This document shows, in pieces, positions 44,489-53,121 of a DNA stretch of 64,000 nucleotides; position 1 is the first letter of the stretch, and every line of letters begins with the position of its first letter. The notes below the pieces were generated by a model. The model saw only the letters and a program-made list of their open reading frames with translations, was not told the DNA's origin and did no database searches. Source of the DNA: Legionella antarctica (lineage in GTDB: Bacteria; Pseudomonadota; Gammaproteobacteria; Legionellales; Legionellaceae); assembly GCF_011764505.1 (NCBI RefSeq), contig NZ_AP022839.1, positions 2,649,001 to 2,713,000 of the forward strand. The letters run 5' to 3'. Position numbers and translations under genes: made by a program.

Positions 44489-44761
44489 TAACCTCTATCT
44501 ATACTCGACTTTAGTACCCCAGGCTAATAAGCCAAATATCGGAAAAGAACTTTTGCCTTGATAGAATAGATTAGAGGAAGCTCTTTAGGAGCCATTTAAG
44601 CAGCTAAAGAGAACTGATAAATAACCCAAACAATAAAAGAGCTATTTATGCAATAGGTAATTTTACCCACCTTTTCGACTAAATACCTTCCAGTTTCCCC
44701 ACAAAATCATCACTAGATTCTCTCCCAGCAAGTGGCTAGCGTTTAATGCACTCATTTAAAG
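44489..44761. other. Gap without features
   Basis: These 273 bp between two leftward genes contain no supported ORF or terminator. The promoter of the Fic gene should lie in the part nearest 44489; no PmrA-type repeat was found. Confidence 0.35.
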
Positions 44762-46405
44762 CTAGGATGTCAAAACTGTTCCTCTTGCTACAACAGGGTT
44801 ACAATTGGGCTCAAGAATACTCTCTTTACTCAACCTTGCATCAAAAAATCTTAGCCCACCTTGCCTAATTTTAGATCTGTCGTCTGATGTTGATAATAGA
44901 GAATTATTTTGAAGTGCATCTGGAGTATGACTTTGACTCATTTGTTCTATCGATGGCTCCTCCATCTGTAAGGGACATTGAGTCGAATTTTTTCTGTGAA
45001 AAACGGTAGGCCAAGTAAAAGCTATCGACACGAATACTAAAATAACTGGAGACAGGATTGCCATGGTTATGGTTAATGCGAGTTTTGCCCCTATTGTTTC
45101 TCCCAGAGCTTCACCAACATAAATTCCGCTTCGGATTCCACCGGCAACAGAATAAGCAAGAGAATCACCTATCAAAGCACATAATTTGAGCACGTTGATG
45201 ACTCCATACTTTATCTTTTGTGCTTTTGTTTGGTATTCTTCCGATGGTTGATGTATTGATTCAAATTTTTCTTTTAGATCGACATACGTTTTCGGGTTAA
45301 ATACTTTATATACTTGTGAAAAAGTATTAACAACCATGGTTGTCGATGTACATATCATAGAAAGAACATGTGCTAAAAAGGTATCAGGATTTGCAGCTAA
45401 AGCATTGAATAGCTTATTAACCCCTGATACCGTAGTAAACCAGGTTAGCGTAGCATAAACAGCTAAAAAGATCGTACTTATGATTCCTAACAAGACACAT
45501 CGCAAAAGACCATAGGGTTTTTTATAATCTTCAATAAAAAGATTTTTAAATTTTGCATAATTTTCACGTATGCCTACAGCTTGAAACGAATAAAAAGAGA
45601 TAGCTGTAATCACAGATAAACCAATCGTAACTATCAAAACCAGAGGGTTAGAGGCGATCACACCTGCCCCCAAGAACGTGAGAAGTCCTATGAGACCAGC
45701 ATATCCAGAAATGCCTGCAGAAATGCATGCCAACAATGTCACCATACCAAAAAATACTTTCTGCCCCCTATCGAATATCGTTTTTTCTTGTATATTTTCT
45801 TCGATGGTCTTAAACGTTTTTTGTTTTTGAGGCTGAAAGCCAGCACTATCGAGCATGGCTTGACCACGACTTAATAGACAAACAATTCCGTTACATAAGG
45901 AAAGTACTATTGCTAAGCCAAGGCAAAAGCCAAAGGGAGCTCCTAAAGTACTTATTAATCCCAGGCAAAATACCATACAAAGTGCCATGGAGGTGACGAC
46001 TTTGCCAATGACTAAAGGCACTCCTTTAATCAGCCTGTTTCTATTTTGAATGGGGGTTCTTGCAAATTCTTGGCTATTGCAAGAGTAGGCAGCAATTTGT
46101 AAAACCTCTTGCTTAGGTAATCTTTTTCCACCCGAAAGTATCTCTCCCCACTTAAAGGTAAGGAAACTCCAAAAATAGTGGGAAAATGGACGTTTTAGAA
46201 GATCTGTTATTCGAAGGTCCCCATTTAGAATGGCTTGTTGGATTTTTTCCGACTCTTCTTCAGTAAAGTGATATTGGTTAAAAGAAGTAATAATCCAATC
46301 TTTTTGAGTACGAAATTTTCTTCTTAAAACCATTATAACTGCAGAACGTTTATCAATAGCAAGATCGATTTGATCGTGTTCTAATAAACTAATAATTTCT
46401 TTCAT
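44762..46405 (-). CDS. Multi-spanning membrane protein of unknown function
   Basis: A protein of about 547 residues. A soluble N-terminal part (1-120; MKEIISLLEHDQIDLAID …) precedes roughly eight hydrophobic segments between about 140 and 470, e.g. VVTSMALCMVFCLGLISTLG, VTLLACISAGISGYAGLIGL and LALTITMAILSPVILVFVSI. A polar C-terminal tail of about 75 residues (PSIEQMSQSHTPDALQNNSL…) has Glu/Ser/Thr content compatible with a Dot/Icm signal. No family is recognised. The ATG at 46405 is preferred to an in-frame TTG at 46429 because AAAGGGA lies upstream. Confidence 0.7.
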   Translation of the reverse strand: MKEIISLLEHDQIDLAIDKRSAVIMVLRRKFRTQKDWIITSFNQYHFTEEESEKIQQAILNGDLRITDLLKRPFSHYFWSFLTFKWGEILSGGKRLPKQEVLQIAAYSCNSQEFARTPIQNRNRLIKGVPLVIGKVVTSMALCMVFCLGLISTLGAPFGFCLGLAIVLSLCNGIVCLLSRGQAMLDSAGFQPQKQKTFKTIEENIQEKTIFDRGQKVFFGMVTLLACISAGISGYAGLIGLLTFLGAGVIASNPLVLIVTIGLSVITAISFYSFQAVGIRENYAKFKNLFIEDYKKPYGLLRCVLLGIISTIFLAVYATLTWFTTVSGVNKLFNALAANPDTFLAHVLSMICTSTTMVVNTFSQVYKVFNPKTYVDLKEKFESIHQPSEEYQTKAQKIKYGVINVLKLCALIGDSLAYSVAGGIRSGIYVGEALGETIGAKLALTITMAILSPVILVFVSIAFTWPTVFHRKNSTQCPLQMEEPSIEQMSQSHTPDALQNNSLLSTSDDRSKIRQGGLRFFDARLSKESILEPNCNPVVARGTVLTS

Positions 46406-46524
46406 TCCAACAAATCCCTTTTTAGGCAAATGGTGTAGCTTATTTATAATTTCACAAGAATTCCATTTAAATTTTTAAATAATTATCAACAGGTATGATA
46501 ACGCTATCTTTTCCTTAGAAAGAT

Positions 46525-47949
46525 TTGACATACTTTACCAGTTCCATTCTAATCTTATTTTTTATCATGATATGGACCATCATGGCATTTTTGAGTTTTC
46601 TAAAACCTGCTCCTTATCTTCATCAAATTCAGGATAAAAACATTGTTACACGGCAATATCGTTATTGGCGTATTCGCACCTTTTATGCAATGTATATAGG
46701 GTATGTTTTGTTTTATTTTACGCGAAAAAGTTTTATCTTTGCGATGCCTGCATTACAAAGCACCTTGGGGATGACGAAAACTGAACTGGGAATGATTGCT
46801 AGCATTTTAAGCTTAAGTTATGGCATCAGCAAATTTTTGAGTGGAATTCTTGGTGATAAGTCAAATCCTCGTTATTTAATGGCGATTGGGCTAATTTTGA
46901 CAGGTATTTTTAATATTTTGTTTGGTTTGTCTTCCACCTGGTGGTTATTTGCTATTTTTTGGGGATTAAATGGTTGGTTTCAAGGGTGGGGATGGCCAGG
47001 ATGTACTAAATTATTAACGCATTGGTATTCTCAATCCGAACGTGGTCGTTGGTGGAGCATTTGGAATACATCACATAACGTTGGTGGTGCATTAATTCCA
47101 TTAATTGTTGCCATGTGCGCGCAGTATTTCGGCTGGCGTTCGGCCATGTTTGTGCCTGGGATCATCTGCATTTTAGGAGGTATTTTTTTGATCAATCGCT
47201 TAAGAGATACTCCTCAGTCACTTGGTTTACCTGCGATCGAGCAATACCGAGAAGATTTTTCTGGCTTAGCAAATCACCACCAGGAAAAAACAGAACTCTC
47301 TGTCAAAGAAATTCTTTGGAATTATGTGTTAAGCAACCCATATATCTGGATACTTTCCATTTCTTACTTGTTTATTTACATTGTCAGAACGGCCATTAAT
47401 GACTGGAGCATGATGTACTTAACGGAAGTGAAGGATTATTCCTTAATCACGGCAGGTAGTTGTGTCATATGGTTTGAGGTTGGTGGTTTTTTTGGAAGTC
47501 TGGTGGCCGGCTGGCTTTCTGATAAAATATTTCAAGGGAAACGTAATCCAATCAATGTTCTCTTTACTGCAGGTGTATTTGCCACTTTGTTGCTATTTAC
47601 GTTGACTGGGGGATATACACCATTCATCGATTCTTTATTTCTTTTTTTCTTTGGTTTTTTTATCTTTGGTCCACAAATGATGATTGGTATGGCGTGTGCG
47701 GAGTTATCGCATAAAAAAGCAGCAGCGACTGCAACAGGCTTTGCCGGATTTTTTGCTTATTGTTTAGGAGCTGTTCTGGCTGGGGCTCCTTTGGGGGCAA
47801 TTATTATAAATTACGGCTGGGATAGTTTCTTCCTCACATTGCTTATTTGCTGCTTGATTCCTTTTTTTATGATGCTGCCACTCTGGCATGTAAAAGACCG
47901 TCCAGGGTACCGTAAATCAGAATTTACAGGCAAATCTGAGTTTGCTTAG
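46525..47949 (+). CDS. MFS organophosphate antiporter (GlpT/UhpC-type)
   Basis: A protein of about 455-474 residues with 12 predicted helices. RQYRYWRIRTFYAMYIGYVL followed by FYFTRKSF is the signature N-terminus of the OPA family (GlpT, UhpT, UhpC), and GWGWPGCTKLLTHWYSQSERG and SLSYGISKFLSGILGDKSNPR are conserved OPA loops. It likely exchanges a phosphorylated sugar or glycerol phosphate for phosphate, or acts as a sensor-like UhpC homologue. The frame opens at a TTG (46525), with ATGs at 46567 and 46582; the last (MAFLSFLKP) resembles family N-termini. Confidence 0.87.
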   Translation: MTYFTSSILILFFIMIWTIMAFLSFLKPAPYLHQIQDKNIVTRQYRYWRIRTFYAMYIGYVLFYFTRKSFIFAMPALQSTLGMTKTELGMIASILSLSYGISKFLSGILGDKSNPRYLMAIGLILTGIFNILFGLSSTWWLFAIFWGLNGWFQGWGWPGCTKLLTHWYSQSERGRWWSIWNTSHNVGGALIPLIVAMCAQYFGWRSAMFVPGIICILGGIFLINRLRDTPQSLGLPAIEQYREDFSGLANHHQEKTELSVKEILWNYVLSNPYIWILSISYLFIYIVRTAINDWSMMYLTEVKDYSLITAGSCVIWFEVGGFFGSLVAGWLSDKIFQGKRNPINVLFTAGVFATLLLFTLTGGYTPFIDSLFLFFFGFFIFGPQMMIGMACAELSHKKAAATATGFAGFFAYCLGAVLAGAPLGAIIINYGWDSFFLTLLICCLIPFFMMLPLWHVKDRPGYRKSEFTGKSEFA

Positions 47950-48232
47950 TGCTTGGCTTTCCTAGGTGATCCAGTGCAAATAAAGGGTGGTGCAATTACT
48001 GAAGTTGCTAGAGTGTCTAGGCTGGTTCCGTCCTAAGAAGAAAGTTAGTATCAGTATCCTTACTGGTCATTGGTAATTGTCTGCTTGACGCTGGCTCTTA
48101 ACTAATTCTAATTTTCAAGATTACCAGACTTTTCATCTAAGCACGCCCCATGTCTCATTCTTCACTTCAAAACAAGTTGAGGCAATAATGTAATTTTTAT
48201 AGGCAATTAGTGCGTATATTATTTAATATTTC

Positions 48233-48312
48233 GTATCCTGTCAGAATCGCCGGGTAAGTGTCTGCCACTGAGTCCGGATTAATCCGAGCCGCGCGCGTCA
48301 GCAAGCGGAATT
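48233..48312 (+). repeat. Left terminal inverted repeat of the IS66-like element
   Basis: 80 bp, pairing with 50269-50348 with two mismatches (T/C at repeat positions 41 and 47). The sequence is much richer in GC than the surroundings. Confidence 0.9.
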
Positions 48313-48564
48313 CTTTAAAAATATTCAAAATACCTATTGACACGGTTTTTCTGTAAAACTGATGTTTTTCCATATCAAACGTAAGTCATGCAATATGCAT
48401 GCCCTAAGATCCCCAAGATCACAATGTAGCCCCTTTCACTAATAAAACATCTCCCTCCTGAGGTCAGATTTTTTCTTAGCCCTTAGTGGCGTTAAAACTC
48501 GAAAAATGCGTTCAAAAAAAGTCATGTTATGATTGCCGTATCAGCATTAGTAACGCAGTGGTAG

Positions 48565-50256
48565 ATGATGAAACGCCAAGAAATCAAACAAGTTTTAGAT
48601 GAGTTAACAAAAGATATCGATAGTCTTGCCGACAAAAAGGCCGTGACTATCATTAAGGTATTGGTTAATTTGGTCGAAATGCTTGCCGAAGAAAATGCTT
48701 TGCTCAGAGAGGAAAACCAAGTATTACGTGATGAGATAAACCGCCTTAAGGGTGAACAGGGCAAACCTAATATTCGCGGTCAATCCAAAGGTAGCAATGG
48801 CGATAATACAGGCAATTCCAATCATTCATCTGAAGGAGATCGCAATAAACGTGGTAAAGGGAACAATAAAAACACAGGCAAAGACAAAAAAAACGTACGT
48901 ATTGATAGACGTGTTACGATTGCTCTGGACAAAGCAACGCTGCCAGATGACGCCAAGTTCAAGGGTTTTGAGATTCGAATCATCCAGGATCTAAAAATCA
49001 TCACGGATAATGTTGAATTCAAGCTGGAAACGTATTACTCACCATCTTTGAAAAAAACCTTTATTGCGCCGATTCCTGGCGAATATAAGGGCAGTGAATT
49101 TGGTCCTGGGGTTAAAGCGCTGGTCATCACATTATACCGTGATGCAGGGATGACGGAGAGCGCCATTGAGCGCTTTTTAAAAACATGTGGTATTCAAATA
49201 TCACATGGTAAAATTGCTTCCATGCTGACAGAAGGCAATGATATTTTTCATCAGGAAAAAGAAGATATTGTCGATGCCGGTAGCAACGCAGGCTTGTACC
49301 AGCAGATGGATGACACAGGCAGTCGTGTTAACGGCAAAAATCACTACACCCATGTTTTATGTAATGACTTTTTTACAGCATACTTCACTCGTCGTAAAAA
49401 AGATCGCTTGACCTTATTGGAGTTGCTGTGTCGAGACCAATTAAAGTTTATGTTTAATCAGGAGGCTTATGAGTTAATGGATGAGTTTGGTCTCGCAAAA
49501 AAATGGTTGGATCAAATTAAACCAATGCTGCATGCACAACCCCTCACACGTGAATCAATCGATAGTTTGATGGGAACACTTTTTCCAAATCCAAAAAAAC
49601 ACAGCACGAATCGACGCATAATTCTTGAGTCAGCAGCTCTTGCCTATTATCAGCACTCGAAATACTTCATCCATTATTTAATGACAGATGATGCGCCTCA
49701 GTTTAATAAATTGGCCCTACATCATGCGCTGTGCTGGATCCATGAAGGTCGTCATTATAAAAAACTCACTCCATTCTCAGATATGAATCAGAATATATTG
49801 GCTGTATTTCTTGAGCAATTATGGGATTTCTACCATGCATTATTGACTTACAAGACGGCTCCATCTCAATCAATGGCCCAACAACTATCAATGCAATTTG
49901 ATACTTTGTTCGCAACCACGACAGGCTATGATGTTTTAGATCAACGCATTGCAAAGACACGTGCTAAAAAACAAGCGTTATTATTGGTGTTAGACCATCC
50001 ATTTCTGCCATTGCACAACAATGCCTCTGAATTAGGGACACGGTTTCAAGCAAGGATACGCGACATCAATCTCCAAACGGTCTCCCAAAATGGCACCAAA
50101 TCAAAGGATACGTTTGCCACGATTGTACAGACGGCCAGAAAACTGAAAGTTAACGTTTATCAGTATATTTACGATAGGGTGACTAAAAAATTTGAAATGC
50201 CATCATTGGCTGAATTAATCTTACTTAAAGTGCGGCAGGTTCCATGCACCACATAA
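48565..50256 (+). CDS. IS66-family (ISBst12-type) transposase
   Basis: A 563-residue transposase. An N-terminal coiled coil (NLVEMLAEENALLREENQVL) leads into a basic Asn/Gly/Lys-rich linker (about residues 70-115). The catalytic part includes YQQMDDTGSRVNGKNHYTHV with an Asp-rich first catalytic position, YQHSKYFIHYLMTDDAPQF and, near the end, LPLHNNASELGTRFQARIRD with the final Glu. The single-gene organisation fits the ISBst12 subgroup rather than the three-gene IS66 type. The frame is intact, so it is presumably functional. Confidence 0.88.
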   Translation: MMKRQEIKQVLDELTKDIDSLADKKAVTIIKVLVNLVEMLAEENALLREENQVLRDEINRLKGEQGKPNIRGQSKGSNGDNTGNSNHSSEGDRNKRGKGNNKNTGKDKKNVRIDRRVTIALDKATLPDDAKFKGFEIRIIQDLKIITDNVEFKLETYYSPSLKKTFIAPIPGEYKGSEFGPGVKALVITLYRDAGMTESAIERFLKTCGIQISHGKIASMLTEGNDIFHQEKEDIVDAGSNAGLYQQMDDTGSRVNGKNHYTHVLCNDFFTAYFTRRKKDRLTLLELLCRDQLKFMFNQEAYELMDEFGLAKKWLDQIKPMLHAQPLTRESIDSLMGTLFPNPKKHSTNRRIILESAALAYYQHSKYFIHYLMTDDAPQFNKLALHHALCWIHEGRHYKKLTPFSDMNQNILAVFLEQLWDFYHALLTYKTAPSQSMAQQLSMQFDTLFATTTGYDVLDQRIAKTRAKKQALLLVLDHPFLPLHNNASELGTRFQARIRDINLQTVSQNGTKSKDTFATIVQTARKLKVNVYQYIYDRVTKKFEMPSLAELILLKVRQVPCTT

Positions 50257-50268
50257 GCATCTCGAGAT

Positions 50269-50348
50269 AATTCCGCTTGCTGACGCGCGCGGCTCGGATT
50301 AGTCCGGGCTCAGTGGCAGACACTTACCCGGCGATTCTGACAGGATAC
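50269..50348 (-). repeat. Right terminal inverted repeat of the IS66-like element
   Basis: The partner of the left repeat, followed directly by the AATATTTC target copy at 50349-50356. Confidence 0.9.
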
Positions 50349-50546
50349 AATATTTCCTTAACATTAAACAAGTATACTTCGTACTAAATATTTACTTATG
50401 AACAAAAATAACACCAAACCACCCATGTTAATAATAACCACGTGAGAATTAATGTTTCAAAAAAAACAATTTTCAACTCTATCCCAAAGAGAGTTTCCTT
50501 AAGACTTTAACTAAGTGCATTTAGCTGTAGATTTGTCCTAAAAGGC

Positions 50547-50552
50547 TATAAT
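50547..50552 (+). promoter_or_regulatory. -10 element TATAAT for the Wip-like phosphatase gene
   Basis: A consensus TATAAT lies 36 bp before the ATG at 50589. No strong -35 and no PmrA-type repeat is evident. Confidence 0.4.
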
Positions 50553-50588
50553 TTTATTTTAATCAAAAAAAATCAAAGTGAGTAATTT

Positions 50589-52262
50589 ATGTACGATCAA
50601 AAACTTGTTTGTCACAGCATATCAAATATTTTATCCCTTCCGGAAAAAGGCTACATTCCTCCAAAGGCGGGCTCTTCTTTCTCAGCCGGAGACACACATG
50701 GTAATGCAATTGCTCTGATAAGATATCTATACGAGGCAGGTATCATTAACATCAACCAAGAACAATATATTGTATTAATAAAAATTTACGAGATTGACTC
50801 CCTTATAAGGGATCGCAGTGCGTTAAATCCAAAGGATTTGCAACGTTTTAGGGATATTTTACGTACCGGATTTTCACATGCCCACGTTCCGAACGGCGTC
50901 ACTTTGCGTTGTTTTGGAGACATGCTTGCAGACAGGGGAAGCAACGATGTTCTGTCCCTGCTTATCTTATTGGAAATGCGTTTGGCTTTTCCTGAGTTAC
51001 GTGGCGTTATCCTTCTCTCAAATCATGATAAATGCTTATTAAGTAATTACTTAAGAGGTGCATTAGCCCCTGGGGAAAAATTAACTATGGAGTTATCTCC
51101 TTGCAATTCTCTTACTCGATTGAAATGGTTAATTGACAATCACATTATTTCCTATGAAGAAGTGGGGGATATGATTCAAAAAGCTTACTTACCTGCACTC
51201 AAACTTGTAGATTATGTCCGTAAAGAAGATGGCAGTATTGATATTATGGGTCATGCTCCTTTAACTTTAAGAGCCATAGATAAAGCAATGCATGAATTTC
51301 TTCCTTCTAACCACCATAAAGATATCTACGCATCGGTAGATGATGTAGTGTATGTTTTAGATCAATTAAACATTATGTTTTCCAAGGATCTAACGGATAA
51401 AGAAAGTCCTATATATCAGGCCCTGACAACACTTCCTTCTGGAACAAATCCAATATATAACTTTATTTGGCCACGTTTGACTGATATTGGTCCAGAAATT
51501 AAGGTTCCATCTTATAATTACAGGTTTCGACATGGTCATGATGGCTCGCCTGGAGAAATAAAGATTCACGGGGTAACTTATATTGGATATAACAGTATTT
51601 TTGGTAAGACCACCCCACAGCAATGGAGACAAGCTGAAAATGCGCAATTGACAATGAGTTGTATCGGAGGCCTATCAGAGCAAAAAATGGACGAAGATGA
51701 AATGAATGAAGCTATTGGTGAGGTTTTTAATGCCGAAATGAGTCCTACAACAATAATTTTAGAGACTGATACCAAAGCATCTCCTTCATGCGATGAAATC
51801 AGTACTTCTTATTTGTCTAACCCGTTGTCTATGAGTACTCTTGATAATTCAACTGAAGAGGCTGAGCAGGTTGTAATGACATTTAAAACCCTAGCCACCC
51901 TTTCTATTAATAATTATATAAAAAATAGAGGAAGTTACACTCAAACAGAGTTGGGAGAGAAACTTTGGACAGGAGTAGCATCAGCCCGTAATTACGTTCG
52001 TGGTTTTTTTAAAGCAAGCTTAGTGGATATACCCCAAGTACCCAAAGCCCTTGAATTGAAACAACACATTAATGCTTTAACAGTTGATAATTTAAAGAAT
52101 AACTGGCCAATTATAGCACAAGAACTTATTGAGGCGGAACAGCTAACTCAAAGTGGAGAGTATGTAATGGTTGCCAAAGGAATTGATCAGTATTTTAATA
52201 CGAATGTATTATCAAATGATATTTTGAAATCCTCCATGCAAGATAGTTACTCTTTATTTTAG
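50589..52262 (+). CDS. WipA/WipB-like PPP-family phosphatase, candidate Dot/Icm effector
   Basis: This 557-residue protein has a metallophosphatase core in its first 350 residues. AGDTHGNAI (Asp35, His37) is the GDxHG motif, FGDMLADRGSND (Asp111) an expanded GDxxDRG, LLSNHDK (Asn145, His146) corresponds to GNHE, and MGHAPL (His222) and FRHGHDG supply later metal ligands. This pattern, including the ADRG variant, recalls the Legionella effectors WipA and WipB. It probably dephosphorylates host Ser/Thr or Tyr residues. The C-terminal 180 residues are helical with an acidic linker (EQKMDEDEMNEAIGE). There is no signal peptide. Confidence 0.82.
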   Translation: MYDQKLVCHSISNILSLPEKGYIPPKAGSSFSAGDTHGNAIALIRYLYEAGIININQEQYIVLIKIYEIDSLIRDRSALNPKDLQRFRDILRTGFSHAHVPNGVTLRCFGDMLADRGSNDVLSLLILLEMRLAFPELRGVILLSNHDKCLLSNYLRGALAPGEKLTMELSPCNSLTRLKWLIDNHIISYEEVGDMIQKAYLPALKLVDYVRKEDGSIDIMGHAPLTLRAIDKAMHEFLPSNHHKDIYASVDDVVYVLDQLNIMFSKDLTDKESPIYQALTTLPSGTNPIYNFIWPRLTDIGPEIKVPSYNYRFRHGHDGSPGEIKIHGVTYIGYNSIFGKTTPQQWRQAENAQLTMSCIGGLSEQKMDEDEMNEAIGEVFNAEMSPTTIILETDTKASPSCDEISTSYLSNPLSMSTLDNSTEEAEQVVMTFKTLATLSINNYIKNRGSYTQTELGEKLWTGVASARNYVRGFFKASLVDIPQVPKALELKQHINALTVDNLKNNWPIIAQELIEAEQLTQSGEYVMVAKGIDQYFNTNVLSNDILKSSMQDSYSLF

Positions 52263-52297
52263 CGATTATTGAGGTGAAAAAAAGGAATTGTACTTAA

Positions 52298-52513
52298 TTT
52301 TTATCGGGTGAAAGGATAACCATCAAAGGCAAAGCCCATGATCTTTTACACCAAGGAAGCGGTGGGGTCATGTGGTGGGTAAGAACAACAGAAAGTTGGC
52401 AGTACCAGGATCTACTTGAATGGTTTTTAAAAGTGTGCTGGGATTTTAGCCCGGCGGTCTATGTCGCCGGTTTGCTCAAGCACGCCATTAATAAATACGG
52501 TTATCAATCCTAA
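52298..52513 (+). pseudogene. Orphan coding fragment, 3' end of an unknown gene
   Basis: An open frame of about 70 codons without a credible start reads SGERITIKGKAHDLLHQGSG, then Trp-rich VMWWVRTTESWQYQDLLEWF, and ends LLKHAINKYGYQS with a stop at 52511-52513. Its amino-acid composition looks like real protein, but the 5' end is missing and no family is recognised. It overlaps the end of the opposite-strand fragment at 52488. Probably debris left by a rearrangement. Confidence 0.35.
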
Positions 52514-53012
52514 GCCCAGGTTCTGTCGGCTCCAGGTTTTTACGCGACTGCGTGAGATCTAATGTTCTTACTTCATCGAGGCGGCTTATAGCCGCCAAAT
52601 CACACACCAGCCACGCCCTGGACACCCCGAGCCCACCGCCCCCCACTGCGCCCGCCGTCAGCCTAACTAATGCAAGATCAACCCCAAGACCGGAAGAATC
52701 AGAAATAACTAACGGGATCCATGATTCGCCTTTGTTTGTATGATGATTGTCGAACGCTAACCCACGGGGAAATTTGTCCTCATTAAACTGAGGTGTTGGG
52801 TCAAACGAGCGGTCTTTACGGCAATATTCATTAGCCACATGGACAGGAACATCGCGCTGCTCTTTTCCAACCGCCATCCATGCCGCCTTCATGGCGTCCC
52901 AATTCTTAGTGCTCACCCAGTCATCATAACCATCAATAAAATCGCTCTCTTGGGAGATAGTTCCGCGTTTTGTGTAGAGGAAATGAAGACCCTTCTTGGA
53001 GATTAAATACAA
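52488..53012 (-). pseudogene. GC-rich orphan fragment, unknown
   Basis: This 174-codon frame has a protein-like middle (YDDWVSTKNWDAMKAAWMAV … FPRGLAFDNHHTNKGESWIP). A GC-rich terminal part (GAVGGGGLGVSRAWLVCDLA … RKNLEPTEPGL) follows that differs sharply in base composition from the AT-rich surroundings. The ATG at 53012 lacks a good ribosome binding site. I recognise no family. It is best read as a remnant or a composite of two foreign pieces at the edge of the accessory region. Confidence 0.4.
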
Positions 53013-53121
53013 CTATACAACAAAAATACTTAGGCGCTGCTGTGGTACCTGGAAATATTAATTGTGAGGGCCTCACCAAATTATGATAAAATTTCTTATT
53101 GATTTTTGCTAATGGTTTAAC

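Larger units (their letters stand above)
48233..50348 (+). mobile_element. Complete IS66-like element (2116 bp, single ORF, 80-bp inverted repeats)
   Basis: The element is bordered by 8-bp target duplications AATATTTC (48225-48232 and 50349-50356), as expected for IS66. Its termini are inverted repeats of about 80 bp with two mismatches, both starting GTATCCTGTCAGAATCGCCG. It encodes one transposase and no tnpA/tnpB. It is inserted between the OPA transporter and the phosphatase gene. Both ends are intact, so insertion is likely fairly recent. Confidence 0.92.

Noticed and set aside
46440..46500. TTAA motifs between the two divergent genes as a regulatory repeat
   Set aside because: Spacing is 8 bp in an A/T-rich stretch; consistent with chance.
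50470..50580. PmrA-box search upstream of the Wip-like phosphatase
   Set aside because: TTAA motifs are present (CTTAAGACTTTAAC) but their spacing is 8, not 11; only a TATAAT -10 is supported.
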